Positions 52,101 through 64,000 are shown, counted from the first letter of the stretch. The stretch is DNA of 64,000 nt from Thecaphora thlaspeos (GCA_900291925.1 UWYS01000008.1:558001-622000), one strand, 5' to 3'. Notes: a model not told the origin generated them from the letters alone. Numbers and translations are program-made.

Positions 52101-52988
52101 GGTGCCGACGAGGATGCGCAGCTCCTTGCGCTCCATTTCGCGCTTCTCGCGGTCGCGCGAGTGGCCCTGGTGCTGGAGGCGGACCCAGAGCTTGTTCATT
52201 TCGATAAAATTGGTCAGGACAAAGCCGATGCTATCCTGGAGATTGCCGCGCGGGCCCATGTCCTGCCCGACGGGCAGATGGTCGCGCGTCGCGCCGCTGA
52301 GGAAGTGGCGGAGGAAGAGGCCTCGGGTCGGGTTCTGGACACCTCGGCTCATTTCCATGACGTCCTTCATGATCTCCTTGATCGGAGCATCCGGTATCGA
52401 CATGTAGACGCTGCCGACGGTGATCATGAGGTAGAGGCGGGGCACGATGTTGCCGCTGTACTGGACCAGCTCGTAGAGGTCGGCGAGGTGGTGCTTGCCC
52501 GTGGTGTGGGCGTCGTAGAGGTAGATGGAGAGGTGTCGGAGGGCGTCGAACACGGCCATGTCTGCAGCAGGAGGCATGGAAGAATAAAGCGCGGTTCAGT
52601 CAGACGGTGCGCCCTGGCCGGGCAAGCAAACGGAGGGTCGGCGAGGATGACTTCTCGTGTCACTCACAGAGCTCGTAATAGTTCTTGGGCGAGAGCGAAG
52701 AGGTGCGCAGCTCGGCGAGCATGGTCGAGGCGCTCTTGAGGGCGTCCATAACCTGGTCCGCATCCTGATGGGACGTGAAGGAACGCGGACAGAGGGTGAG
52801 AGATGGCGGCGCGCGCCAAAGTCAGTCCAAAGGCTCCTTAGCCGGAACACGGCAGGCTCACGGCATGGCAGCACGTAGGCGGCCGAGCGAAGAACTGGTC
52901 CGGCACTCACCAGGCACCTCTTCATCTGGACCAGCTGCACTTTGACCACATTAAGGGCCTCGCTGAGCACCTTGGCCGAGTCGTCCAT
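49149..52988 (-). CDS. VPS35: retromer subunit Vps35
   Basis: Five exons: 52988-52911, 52764-52668, 52561-49830, 49736-49608 and 49517-49149. They give 1134 residues, longer than human (796) or yeast (944). The N-terminus [20 protein letters not shown] and [19 protein letters not shown] is the conserved retromer start. [11 protein letters not shown] forms across the second intron. Further anchors are [49 protein letters not shown] and [17 protein letters not shown]. The extra length is two low-complexity insertions, about residues 309-522 and a Gly/His block about 686-752; the C-terminal solenoid ([19 protein letters not shown]) follows. Vps35 recognises cargo and scaffolds retromer on endosomes for return to the Golgi. 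The frame upstream of this ATG stays open, so an earlier start through another exon is possible. Confidence 0.95.
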
Positions 52989-54382
52989 GGCGTCGGCGTT
53001 GTCGGCGGGGAGACCGCTGCTTGTGGCGAATGCGAGTTGGCTCTCGAGTGAGGCTGCTATTGCTGCTGCTAATGCGGCGTCGTCGGCTGCTTCCTCGGTG
53101 TTTCTGGGGGCACTAGGGGAATCAGCCGCGGAGTATGCGTGGTTCTGCTCGGTTCGAGAAGATGAGCGCCGCGCTTTCAACTTCGGGCTGGCAGAGGAAG
53201 AAAGAGAGGCTCGTGATGACGCTTCTACTGCTGCTACTGCCGCCGCCTCTGATTCCGCTTCTGCTTTGCGCTGTTGAGCGAGGAGGTCCGGGTGTAGGAA
53301 GAAGTCGGAGGCGGGGTTGCGTGCGATCTGAGGTCTGCGCCCCTTGTAGCTTCCGACTTTGCGGGGTTTGGGCGGGGCGAAGGATGAGTCCGAAGCCGAG
53401 GTGCTGGCGGCGTGGGAGGATGTGAAGCTTGTCGACGCCGTGGAAGGCTCCTTGCGGTAGAACCAGGAAGGATGGCGCGGCTCAGCCTTGTATACGGAGG
53501 TGGGACGTCGCGGGGTCGATTCGACCGAGAAGCGACGGGAGGTGGCCGACGAGGTCGAGGGGCGAGGCGAATCGATAGCTGGGTATGAAGTCGAGGCCGA
53601 CGATAGCGGCGGCGGCTGGATAGACGAGGTCGGCGCTATCGGGTTGTGGCCGAGTATCGTGAACTTGGAGGCACCGTCCTCGCAAAGACGAGGAGCAGCC
53701 GGCCGGGAGGGGTAGCGGGGTTTTACGGTGTGGTGATGGTGGTGGTGACGGTGACGGTAGTGGCGGTGGCGGTGGCGGTGGCGGTGATGACGGTAATGGA
53801 AAGGGGGGTGCAGGAGGAGATGACCGAGCGCTGTGGCCTAGCTAGTTGTCGAGAGCGGGGAGGAAGGAAGTCGGTGAAGAGGCGAGAGAGAGGCGCAGCC
53901 AACAAGCAAAGGTGGAGACGAGCCAGCCTCGTCGGCCCCTGCGCTCTTCCAAAAAGCACAGCCAACAGCGCGGCCCCGCCCTGGCGCTCGCTCGGCCCGG
54001 CTCACCTCGGCTCCGCTCTGGTGCTTGCCCGCGCCTGGCCTTGTCTCCACGCGTCTCAGCGCGGTCGGGCCACCCCCCCCTTCTCCCCCCTCCCCCCTCC
54101 CCCAGCCCATCGACATCCTCCTCCTCACCACCATCAGCGTCTGCCCCTCTCCGATGCACTCACTCTGTCACACCGGCACTCTCCATGTCGCATCCGAGCT
54201 AGTCTTAAAAGGGCCGTTAACGGCATGAAAGATAGTATCGATAGTGCAGAAAGGTATGATTGGTAAAAATACAGGGTCCGGATGACATTGTGTTGGCGTG
54301 GCCGCTGGTGTTGTACAGTTGCAGAAAGTGTAATGAAACACCATCATGGAGGGCAAGGGTGTCCTACGGCCCACCCTGGCCT
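52989..54382. other. Vps35 upstream region with a long open frame and repeats
   Basis: On the minus strand the frame of the Vps35 ATG stays open up to about 53840 without any in-frame ATG. Its left part reads protein-like (RPQIARNPASDFFLHPDLL, RKAEAESEAA). Near 53735-53800 is a GGTGGC-type repeat that would encode His/Arg runs. A possible first exon, ATGGAGAGTGCC at about 54186 with a GTGAGT donor, does not join in phase with any acceptor I could find. The region otherwise separates Vps35 from Mrd1. Confidence 0.4.
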
Positions 54383-57368
54383 CTACTCGTCGTCGTCGTT
54401 ATCTTCGTCGGCCGTGGCACTCTTCCGCTTCTCGGCCGCCACCGCTTTGACGATATCGTCGTGGCCCAGCTTGATCTTGCCCTTCTTGCCGGCCACCTCG
54501 CGCTTGCGTCCGTCGTCGTCGGTCCCGACGAAGCCGAGCTGCGTCTTGAGCCGCGCGCGCTCCAGCTCGCCCTCGGCCGCCAGGTTGCCGCCGTCGCCGC
54601 TGTCGGACCACTGCAGCACCAGGTGGCGCCCCAGCAGGTGCGTGTGCTTGAAGTTGCGGAAAGCGCTCTCGGCCTCACGCCGCGAGACGTATTCGACAAA
54701 AGCGAAGCCGCGCGTCTTTGAGTCGAACTTCTTCGGCAGGCGCACAGACTTGAGCTGGCCCTGTGAGCCAAACAGCTCGCGGATGTCGCGCTTGGTCGCT
54801 TCGAACGGCAGGTTCTTGACGATGATCTTGGTCGTCGCCGACTTCTTACTGATACCGCCGGCGGCCGCGACGTCATCGGCATCCTGGCCCCGCTTGGCGA
54901 AGCTGACATTGAGCGTGTGGCCGTCGAGCACGTGGCCGTCTATGACCTTCTGGGCGTTCTTGGCCGCATCGACGCTCCTGAAGCCGACGAAGCCGTAGCC
55001 CATTGAGAGCCGTGCGCCGCCCGGCTGCTTGGGGTCCGGTTTCGTCTGGATCCGCGCAAAGGCAAAATCCGAGAGCCCGCCAAACACTTGGCCCAGACGC
55101 TCGTCCCTGGTCGAAAAGCTGAGGTTCTTGACAAATAGCGTGGCACCCAGCTCAGCGTCCGACTCGGAGCCCATGCCGGCACCCAACACGACGGCGGCCG
55201 AGCGAGCCTTGGGCACCTCCTGGCCCACCAGTGGCGCCTGCTTGAGCCTCGCCTCTTCGCCATCATCGGCCTTGGGCTTGAAGACGTCGACGGGCGCCTT
55301 TTCGAGGTATATGATCGAGTTCTTGAAGCGCTTGTAGACGACGCTGCGGAAGGCAGTGCGCGCCTCGCCAACGACGGGCATGTCGACGATCGCGATGGTG
55401 CCCGTCGGTGGGATCAGCACCTTACCGACCTGGCCATGCCTGGCAAAGAGCTCCTCGACCTCCTCGGCCGTCGTGCCGTAGGGGATGTTCTTGACGAGCA
55501 TTGTCGTCTCGCTCCGTTCCTTGCGGTCGAATGCGTCGACGTCGATCCCTTCGTTGGCAAGAAACTCCTTGGTCTCCTGGATGATGCGCGTCTCGGCCAG
55601 CGCCAGGCGGACCGCCGCGTTGTCGGCAGGCGAGTCCTGTGGGTTGAGGATGTCCGATTTTGAGACGCCGAGGCGGTCGGCGATCGACGAGGCGACGGCG
55701 TCGCTGTTCATGTAGAGCATACCCCAGTTAAAATCCTTGCCGGCCTCAGCTTTGCGCTGATCATGCTTCGTCTGCTTGACCGTCTTGGTCGCCTCGGGCT
55801 TGGGGTGCTTGTCGACGGCCGGGATCAGGTGGAGCAGGCGGCCCTGGAAGGTGGAGCCGTCCTTGGCGCGATAGGCCGACAGCGCGTGCGCCGGCTCGCC
55901 GAACGTGACGAACGCGAAGCCCTTGGAGGCCTTGGTCTCCGTGTCGAGCGGAATGTGGACCTAGAGGCGTGCGCGCGACGAGGTAAAAGGGGGAAACGAC
56001 AGGGTACTCTCAGCGTCCGCGTCCCCTGGAAGAGTTCGTGCCCCTTGCCGCCCTGTGCCGGAGATGACGCCTCCCGATGACCGGTTTCCATCTATGTTCA
56101 GATTTTACTATCTAGATTCCAAGTATTTTCTCAGCACCGTCCCGGAGGACTCTGCTGTCCCTATACAAGTGTGACATCCTGTGATAGAAACTCTGGTCAC
56201 CAGCGAGGCGATTCACGGCGAGCGGCGAGGCAAGGCGATGGAGAAGGGGTGGGAGAAGGGCTCTTGGCCGTGTACTCACCTGGCTAACGCTGCCAAAGGA
56301 CTCGAAGGACGCGCGGATGTCTTCGGGGGTCGCCGAAAAGGGCAGGTTGCGGATGAAAAGCCGGCCGCTCTCCATGATCTCGTCGACGGTCTTTTGCCCC
56401 TGCAGCGCCGCCCGCTCGGCGGCCTGGCGCTGCTGCTCTTGCTTACGGACCACCTCTTCGTCTTCGCTCTCGTCGTCCGAGGCCTCTGCGGCGGCGGGGC
56501 CCTGCTCGCCGTCTTCGTCGTCGGACTGCTCGAATGCCTTTTCTACTGGCTCCTGTGCTGCTTGCGCCCCGGCTTCTTCTTCGTCGAGGCCGCCGCCAAC
56601 CCGGTGCTTCATCCTGCGTCGCATGTACTCGAGATCGTCGAGCCCCTCATCGTTGACGGCCTCGTCCTTCTCGGCCGCTTCGCCTTCGTCGTCTTGCGTT
56701 GCGGCTGCGGCTGCGGATCCGTCCTGGGCCTCTCGCTGCTCGGCCTCTTTCGCGACCTTCTTCTTCTTCTTCTTCTTCTTACTCTCTCGCTGTTCGGCGG
56801 CCAGCTGGCTGCCCGCGATGTCCTCAGTCGTCTGCTGCGTCGCGAGCTCCTCGTTCTGCCATATCTTGCGCTTGACTTTCGGCGCCATGACGGCCATGAA
56901 CTCCTCGAACGAGACCGCCTTACCCTTGACCTTGGACTTCTTTTCCGTGGTGGTAGCCGTGGCGGAAGAGGCTTGGCCGGTAACATTGACGTCGACTTTG
57001 GACTTCTTGCCGTCCTTGGGCAAGTTCGCCGGGTGCCCGGCGGCGCCTGCGCCTGCGTCGTCGTCGGCGGTCGCCTTGCGCTTGAGCGCCTTGCGGTTCT
57101 CGGCCTGCTGCTTGAGCTCCTCGTCCCCTATCTTCTTGGCCAGTTCCACGCTGATACGGCTGGTATCGATAAAGGTCCGGTTGAAGTAGTCCATCGCATC
57201 TTGGGCCTCTTCCTCAGAGCGGTAGCCGACGAAACCAAACCTGCGTGAGGTCCCGTCGGGCCGTTTCATCAGCTTGACGTCGGTGACGGCGCCCCGCTGG
57301 GAGAAGTGGTCGCGGAGGCGCACATCGGAGAGATAAGTTGGCAGACCCTTGACAATGATTCGCGACAT
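54383..57368 (-). CDS. MRD1: Mrd1 / RBM19, pre-rRNA processing factor with five RRMs
   Basis: Two exons, 57368-56280 and 55960-54383, give 888 residues. RRM1 is at the very N-terminus (SRIIVKGLPTYLSDVRLRDH; RRFGFVGY). A long acidic/lysine-rich linker holds KKKKKKKK and many E/D runs. RRM2 starts near residue 333 (GRLFIRNLPFSATPEDI) and is split by the 319-bp intron, continuing VHIPLDTETKASKGFAFVTF. RRM3 (about 515, TTMLVKNIPYG), RRM4 (about 634, ATLFVKNLSFS) and RRM5 (about 736, TKIIVKNLPFEATKRDI; GFAFVEY) follow. Five RRMs with RRM1 at residue 3 is diagnostic for Mrd1, which binds 35S pre-rRNA in the nucleolus and is needed for 18S rRNA release. Confidence 0.95.
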
Positions 57369-58158
57369 GGTGGAAGACTCTAGGTGGCAGGACGTAGGTT
57401 GATGAAAAAGCAAAGAGGGTGAGGTAGCGGTGCGGGTCTGACAGGTGTCGAGACGGCGGCGAGCCGCTCTAGCCGTAGATGCGAAGGAAGGGAGAAGGTG
57501 AGGGAGTAGGAAAGGTTGAGTACCAGACTGGGTGGAAGGTGGGAGACCGGATGGAAGCAGAGGGGAAGGCTTCTTATAGGACGGGGGCGGGAAGCTGAGG
57601 GAGGGAAGATGGGAGAAAAACAGGCGGAACTTCTGCCTCATCTTTTCGCACCGCGGCAAAGGGACGAAACAAAGAAAATTAGAAATTAATCTTCGAGAGA
57701 CGCCGACCCGGCTCGGATCCGCGCGGTGGGGCGACGCGTGAGGGGCCTAACGCCTCGCGACTTGGGCGCCGGCGGGAGGTGGATCGAGGTGTTGGCTTGT
57801 TTTGAGAGCGAGCGGGCGGCGCGAGGTTGTGGAGGCGAGAGAGGGGTCCTTCTCCCCTTTCTCCCCCGCCCTGACTGCCTGCCCTCACGCTGCCCCCACC
57901 CTCACACTACTCTCCATCCCCGACCTCTTGCTTCCCTCAACCCATCCATCGACGACATATCCAAGCTATACCTACCGCCACAATCGTCTCGACCTCCTCG
58001 GACTTCAATCACCCCCCCCCCATGACCGCAGCCTCGAACAGAGGGTAACGCCAACCGCCCCAGCCCTCACCACGTCAGACCTCAGGCAGCCACTCCTTTC
58101 GACCTCGCACGGTCACGAGCCGCTATCTGGACCGTCATTCCCGCAACCACCGTCCGAT
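57369..58158. other. divergent promoter region, Mrd1 and coiled-coil gene
   Basis: Non-coding 0.8 kb. The right end (about 57850-58158) is a pyrimidine-rich leader. An in-frame upstream extension of the coiled-coil ORF runs back to 57802 but has leader composition and is not included. Confidence 0.5.
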
Positions 58159-61100
58159 ATGCTCGGCTTCCTCCGGTCCGCCTCGAGCTCCTCGTTGGAC
58201 GGCAAGGCTGCCGCACCGTCGGCCGATCCGGATCACAGGGGCTCGCTCGATCTCTCACTGGATGAGGACCGAGACCAAGCCCAAGACAGCGGCGAAGGCG
58301 AAGGCGAGGTTTCTTTGCGCTTCTCCGAAGACGGCGACCTTTCCGAACTCGCCTCTCGTTCTGTAGCACATTCGTCACCTGCTCCCAGCCGTCTCACTCC
58401 GGGGAGCGTGCTGGATGCGGTGCGCGATCAGCATCCCAATTTCTCTGTCTTCCGGCCAAGCTTCACCGACAAGCTGGCCTCACCAGTTACGGCTGCCAAG
58501 CTCGTCGGCGGTGAGGGGCTCGCGACGCAAGGTTTGACTCATACAGGGGAGGAAGCTCCAGGAACTACGTTGTCTCCGGACGTGCCGACGTCGACTACTC
58601 CCACCGCTGCCACGACCCTCGCCTCGCCCTCCGAAACCGCGCTGGAGACGGACTCACCCTCGGTCAAGGCGCTGCAGAGCAAGCAGGTCTTTATGCTGAA
58701 GTCAAAGCGGCGCAGGTCTGCCGAGGCGTCTGGAACCCTGTCCGGGGCAGAGGAGAACAGCGACGGCGCCTCCGGCTTTCTCATCCAAGGTGAGCTTCTT
58801 CGAAACTCGTCGACGCAGGGCCGCCGCGACAGGCTGACAAGGTGAGATGCAGGGTGGAAAGAGGCCTGACGCGCCGCTTCTCTATGATGATCCATTTGCG
58901 CCGTCCTGTGGGCCAGGGCTGAGACAGAGCCCCGACATATCAAGTTCGTCCGCGAGCTCGCCAAAGGGGATGCCGTCGCGCACCCATGCCGCTACGCCCG
59001 CCTTGGCCCGAGTCCTCTCCGAAGCGAGGCCATCTACGCCAGACAATCACTCGCCCTACCCTGCCCACCTCCTCGCCACGCCAGATGCTTCCGTCAAGGG
59101 TATCCTCCGACTGCCCAGGACGCCGGGGACAGGAAGCAGCGTCCGCTTCGGCAAGCGACTCTACGATGATGGCGACGAGAGTGCAGTGAGCGCCTCGGTC
59201 GACAATAGCCCGGAGCAGTCGCGCTCCTCCGAGAGCCGCAGCGCAGGCTGGCCAAGCCCGGCCGTCGCGTCCTACGAGACCGACGAGGAGAGGGCAGCTC
59301 GGGCGGCAGAAGAGGCCGACGTCGACTGGTCGCTCTCCTTTGGCACCCGGCAGAAGCGCGACGCCGTCGGCCTCGCAGACGGCCCCTCGCTGATGAGCTC
59401 TCCACACTCGCAGCTCAGTCTCAGCTCGCTGAACGACAGCCCGGACCACGATCAGATCCAAGCCATCCGGGACCTCAGCACCAGTACCGAGGAGGGCGGC
59501 GATGAGGAAGGCAACGACAGCATCAGCATCAGCTTCAACGACAGCGACAGCGGCATCTCGCAGAGCAGCAGATCTCGTCTTCCGTCGAGCAGCCCGACCG
59601 TCCGGATCCCGATGGCCAGGGCAGTGCCTGCTTCGCCCCTCGGTCGCGACCGAATGATGCCGCCAACCTCGTCCTTCGAGCAAGACCAGAGCCTACAGAC
59701 AATCTCTGCGCCAGCTGCGGCAGAGCACGAGCAGCGGCCAGACGCCTCCGGATCGCGCATCCTCGGTCTCTCGACTGCATTCGGAGACCAGACGAACGAG
59801 GCCTCGGATCTTATTGACCTCTCGATGGACAGCATGCGCCGCATAAACTACTCGCGCTCGCTCGCCAACCTCGACGAGGTTCGCGCCGCGGGACGGTCGC
59901 GACACCGCTCCGGGGACCGCGAGGGTGGCGACGCGAGGGTCGCCAAGTCGTCGATCGACTCGATGCCTTCGTCGGGCAGCTATGACTCGTCCGAGGCCAG
60001 CTTCAGCGAAAGCTTCCTCCGCGAGGCAGGCGCTGGGATGCTGGCGGGCCTAGACTTCGACTACGTAGAAACAGGGCAAGGCTCTCAGAAGGACGCGGGT
60101 TCGGAGTCGATGTCGGAAGACGACCCAGACCGATCAGCATTCGCACCCGCAGATGCGCTCTCGATGGAAACTCCGCGCTTCAAAAGGTTCGCGGAGCTGC
60201 CTGCAGCCGTCGAAACGGTCCAGTCCCTCCATACCCTCGATGAGGTCTCGGACGCCGAAGAGGATACCGAGACGGAAGATCTCGAAGCAGATGCCATCGC
60301 GATGGAGATGGACGACATGCAAGCGTCGCTCGACCCCGGCACCTCCTCGGTCACCGACGCCGTCGAAGCTGGCGTCGAGGATGATATCGTGTCTCCGAGC
60401 GATCCTGGCTCCTCTCCGCCGTCGAGTTCGCCGAACAAGCATTCAGCCTTCTCGAACTCGAGCCCAAAGGCGTCGACGACGACGACACCGGTGAAGCAGC
60501 AGGCGGCAGTCGAGGTCACTTCTGCACCTGCCTCCAAGGACGGCTCGAAGGCTTTCCTGCCTTCGCCGACGACTCCATCCACCACTGCGACGCCGACGAT
60601 CCTGTCGAGCCTTACGCCCGGCGACCTCAGCCTTGCCACTACGGCAGCGGATTGGGCGACGCCGCAATGGTCCGGGCCGACGCCCTCGCCGCATTCTCCG
60701 AACACAAGGCATCCCGAGGAGAGCATCGACCAGTCCGTGTCCTGGTCCGCGACTGCCTCCTCCCCCACCCGGGAGAAGTTGGCACGCAAGACCGGCGACA
60801 TGGGCCGCAGCCGCAGCCCGTACGCTTCCGGACAGATGGTGCTCCAGCCGGACAAGCAAGCTGACCGGGCCGCGCACCTTGCGACTCCGGGCCAGCACCA
60901 CGATCCGGCGACGGCCTCGGCGACGGCCGACCTCGAAGAGATTGTTGCAGTGGTTCAGCAGCTGGACCAGGCGCACACCGAGCGCGGCAGCTACCTCGTC
61001 AGCCGGGTCCAGCAGGCCGAGGCCAAGTTCGCCCTCTTGTCGCAGGCCCTGAAGCAGGAGAGCGACGAGAAAGAGCGCGTCCTGCGGGAAAATAAAGTGG

Positions 61101-63760
61101 CGAGGGACAAGGTGCAGGCGCTTCAGGACAAGATCAGCGGCATCTTAGAGGAATTTGAGGCGAGCAAGCAGCAAAGCAGAGCCAAGGACGGCGAGTTGGA
61201 GCAGCTAGTGCTCAAGCTCAACGGGCAGCTGGAGCGGAGGCAGCGTGACAAGGAGACTCAGGTCCGGTCGGAGGAGCTCCAGCGGCAGCTGGACAACGAG
61301 AGGCGCGCACGAGCGAGCGAGAGGCAGGACTGGGAGGTGAGGCTCAGCTCTGCCCTCAAAGACCGCGACTCAGCCGCCACCGCTGCGGCCGAACCACTCA
61401 CTGCTGCACTCGCAGAAGCGGAGAGGCAGCGCCTCATCCAGGAGACGCGAGAGCAGACGCGCGACAGCTGCCGCCGAGACTTTGAAATCCGCACAGAGAT
61501 CGCGCAACGGGAGTCGCAGCAAGAGATCGAACGCCTTCAAGCCTTCCTCGACAAGGAGCTGAGCGCGCAAGCGCCCGCCGACACCCAGCGCCACGAACCG
61601 GCGGCACAGCAAGCGACCCTGCAGGCCCAGACTCAGGTGGCGGAGGAGCTGCGGGAAGAGCTCGAGGTGACGCGCGCGCAGCAAAACCACGAATCGCGCA
61701 AGCTTTTGGAGCAGATCTCCGAACTTGAGGACCAGCTGCACGACGCTCGCCATGAGGCCGAGAAGGTCGAGATGAACCTCTGCAACAGCGAACAGCGCCA
61801 AGCCGAGGTCGAGGTGCGAGCCGCCGCGCTACAGTCCGACCTGGAATCACGCACTTTGGAGCTGCAACAGTGCCAGCAGCTATTCGATCAAGCCGAGCGC
61901 AACCACACTTCCGTCCAAGCCGAGCTCGAGCAAGCGCGGAACGTCATGCAACAGCGTGACGAGGAGGTGCACTCGCTTCGACTTGAGCTGCAAGGGTCTC
62001 GCAGCGCGGCCGATCAGGCCTTCGAGGAGAAGCGGTCCATCCTGACATACGAAGTCAGCCAGCTGCGAGCAGACTGCCAAGCCTCCGCCTCCTTGGCAAA
62101 CGAGCTCCGAGTCGAGAAGGGACAGGTCGAAACGATGCTGGACCAGGCCAACGAGCAGCGCAAGAACGACCTCGAAGCGATCGCCAGGCTGCGGCTCGAC
62201 CTGGACGAGGCGGGACGAGAGAGGCAGGACGTTCTGGTCAGCCTCACGGAGCTCGAAGGCTTCCATGCTCAGGAGCAAACCAAGCTGCAAGAAGTTCAGG
62301 CACAGCTGCTCAAGCTGTCCGAGGAGAAGGAGAGTCTCATAGCGCAGCACCACGAGGCCGAGGCGATCCGGGACGATAAGCTGCGCCACCTCTCCGCCCA
62401 GCTCGAGGCGGTCTCGATCGAGCTCGACGCCTCGCACACCCAGCTCGAGGTCAACGCCCAGGTCTCTGCCGAGCATCAGGCGCTGCAAGAGGAGCTCACA
62501 CGGCTCAGAGCACGCATCGCTAGCCTCGAGCACGAGGTGGCCGACCGTGGCCTGACGATTGTCAAGCTGACCAAGACCAAGGATACGCTAGAGGACGAGA
62601 ACACCAACTACGGCATCGCGCTCAGCGCCAAGCAGCTGGAGCTGAGCATGCTGAAGCGCAACGCTCGCATCGCGCTGGGCGAAGGAGCTAGCACGCCGAG
62701 GACCACCGCAGGCAACACGAACGCCGCCGTCGTCAGCGGCTCGCGGACCACCACGGCATTGGGCTCGGCGCAGCGCTCGGTGTTGGGTTCGCTCTCGGGC
62801 AATTCTCTCGCATCGACGGGCGGATTGCGACAGCTCAACAACGGAGGCAACGGCCGCGATGACCGGCTCAAGGCGACCGCGGAAGAGGAAGGCGAGCCCG
62901 TCGAGGCGATGACTCTGCAGAAGGGCCCGGCCGCGCTGAAAGGCCACCGGCGCCGCACGTTAGACCCTGCGACCGTGATTGGCGTCGGACGCCTCCGACC
63001 CAGGGCCAGCATCTCAACAAGCGTCAAGGCCGACGCATTGACCCCGCAGCAGCAGCGGCCTGCCGCTCCCGTGGAAGCCAGTAAAGGCGGTTCGGCGATG
63101 CCTCCACCGTTGTCCACCTCGAGAGTTCCGCCGCGACGCCCTTCCGCCGTATCTTTGTCGGATGCCTCTTCCACGACGGCGGTCTCGGTCTCGGCATCGT
63201 CGACAAAAGTGTCGGCCGCAACGCAGGCCCGCATCAACCGACGCCAGAGCATGGCCGGTTCCAACTCGCAGGCCTCGTCGGCCTCGTCCTCGAGAGCCCC
63301 TTCGCCTGCAGAATCGACTGCATCGTCGCGTCGATCATCGATCTCTAGCCAGACTCGGGGACCTGGAAACAAGGCGCCACTTTCTTCCTCTGCTACTGCG
63401 CAGCAGCAGCAGCGGCGACGTAGCCTCGCGTCATCCACCTCCGTCTCGGCGGCGCATGCACGCCGTCGAACGCCCACCGTAGCGTCGACGAGGCCGTCGA
63501 CATCCGTCGCAGAGGACCTGTCTCTGTCGCTTTCCGAGCTGCAGAACGTCTCCACCTCTGCTTCGATGAGCAGAGATCGAAGGGCGTCCAACATTCACCG
63601 TCGCCTCAGTGCGCTTCCGTCGCCGCCGTCGGGCGAGGACGATACTTGCACGCCGCGTGCTTCGAAGGCGACGGCGGGTCGAGTCGGGATTGTTCGTCCT
63701 TCTCTGGCCGCGGCCAGCACCACCCCGCCAATGCCGGAGCGGATGTTGCTGCCTGTCTAA
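58159..63760 (+). CDS. large coiled-coil protein, function unknown
   Basis: Exon 58159-58789, a short intron, then 58842-63760; 1849 residues. N-terminus MLGFLRSASSSSLDG; the first 900 residues are Ser/acid-rich with the motif KGILRLPRTPGTGSSVRFGK (about residue 295), a Thr-Pro and basic pattern seen in several fungal spindle-pole and cytoskeletal proteins. Residues about 910-1490 form a continuous coiled coil rich in Glu, Gln, Leu and Arg heptads. The C-terminal 350 residues are Ser/Ala/Arg-rich and basic. The intron donor is GTGAGC. The only acceptor that restores the frame is GACAAG at 58841, giving a 52-bp intron with an unusual acceptor and a CTGAC only a few bases upstream, so this border is uncertain. 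Probable structural scaffold at microtubules or the spindle pole; that is inference and no family is claimed. Confidence 0.8.
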
Positions 63761-64000
63761 AGTAGTCACACGCCTAAGCTTTGGGCCGCGACGCTGTCGC
63801 ACGTCGAGCTAGCCTCATTGAACACGTATTGAACACTTTTGTACTGTACACTCCATCGCCAATGTCACCTCTGTTGCCATTCCTGCGTCTACCGAGGTCG
63901 CGTCCGTCCATCTTCCGCCGGCAAGGATGAAGCAAGCTGCCGAATTGCTTCGCTTGCGTTCTGACCATCGCGGGCGAGATCGGCCGAAACAAAATCGAAC
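63761..64000. other. 3' flank of the coiled-coil gene
   Basis: No supported gene in the last 240 bases. A TACTGTAC motif lies at 63842-63849. Confidence 0.5.

Overview
This window reads as nuclear DNA of a GC-rich basidiomycete fungus, most likely of the smut lineage (Ustilaginomycotina). The grounds are: spliced genes with short GT-AG introns, long pyrimidine-rich 5' leaders, a nuclear elongator tRNA-Met with an intron, and proteins whose architecture matches known smut proteins (a membrane-anchored glyoxal oxidase like Glo1, a small glycine-rich RRM protein like Grp1, a double-Myb telomere protein like Tay1, a Cla4-type PAK). No bacterial, viral or CRISPR features are seen. The assignment is by recognition only; no database search was possible.

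Layout. 1-1.8 kb: a broken acyltransferase-3 gene. 3.3-4.6 kb: a broken ORF with a Cys-rich motif, followed by a conspicuously AT-rich 0.6 kb island and an intron-containing tRNA-Met(CAT) at 5.2 kb. 6-16.4 kb: three minus-strand genes, Cla4-type kinase, tRNA-splicing endonuclease subunit Sen2 and a 1356-residue Tay1-like protein. 16.4-20 kb: mostly empty, then a four-exon gene that may be Rec114. 21.7-25.6 kb: a small conserved-type protein with a Cys-rich C-terminus and the Grp1-like protein. 25.6-29.6 kb: gene-poor. 29.7-32.5 kb: glyoxal oxidase. 33.9-36.4 kb: an unknown basic protein and ribosomal protein L12. 36.4-39.2 kb: gene-poor. 39.2-43.3 kb: a PWI/CCCH/RRM protein (RBM26/27-like) and cytochrome c oxidase subunit 6. 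43.8-49 kb: an Irc20-like SNF2/RING gene carrying several lesions. 49.1-57.4 kb: retromer Vps35 and the pre-rRNA processing factor Mrd1. 58.2-63.8 kb: an 1849-residue coiled-coil protein.

Most genes are housekeeping: RNA metabolism (Sen2, Mrd1, RPL12, Grp1-like, CCCH/RRM), chromosome biology (Tay1, Irc20, possible Rec114), signalling and trafficking (Cla4, Vps35), redox (Glo1-like, Cox6). They do not form an obvious functional cluster. Very long genes are intact (1356, 888, 1134 and 1849 codons), so the stops and frameshifts in the acyltransferase, the Cys-rich ORF and the Irc20-like gene stand out as probable real decay rather than general sequencing error. I found no convincing wholly new multi-gene system; the best leads are the Irc20-like lesions, the AT-rich island beside the tRNA, the Rec114 candidate, the ATG-less open frame ahead of Vps35 and two short repeat or motif patterns. 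Exon borders were worked out by eye from splice sites and reading phase.
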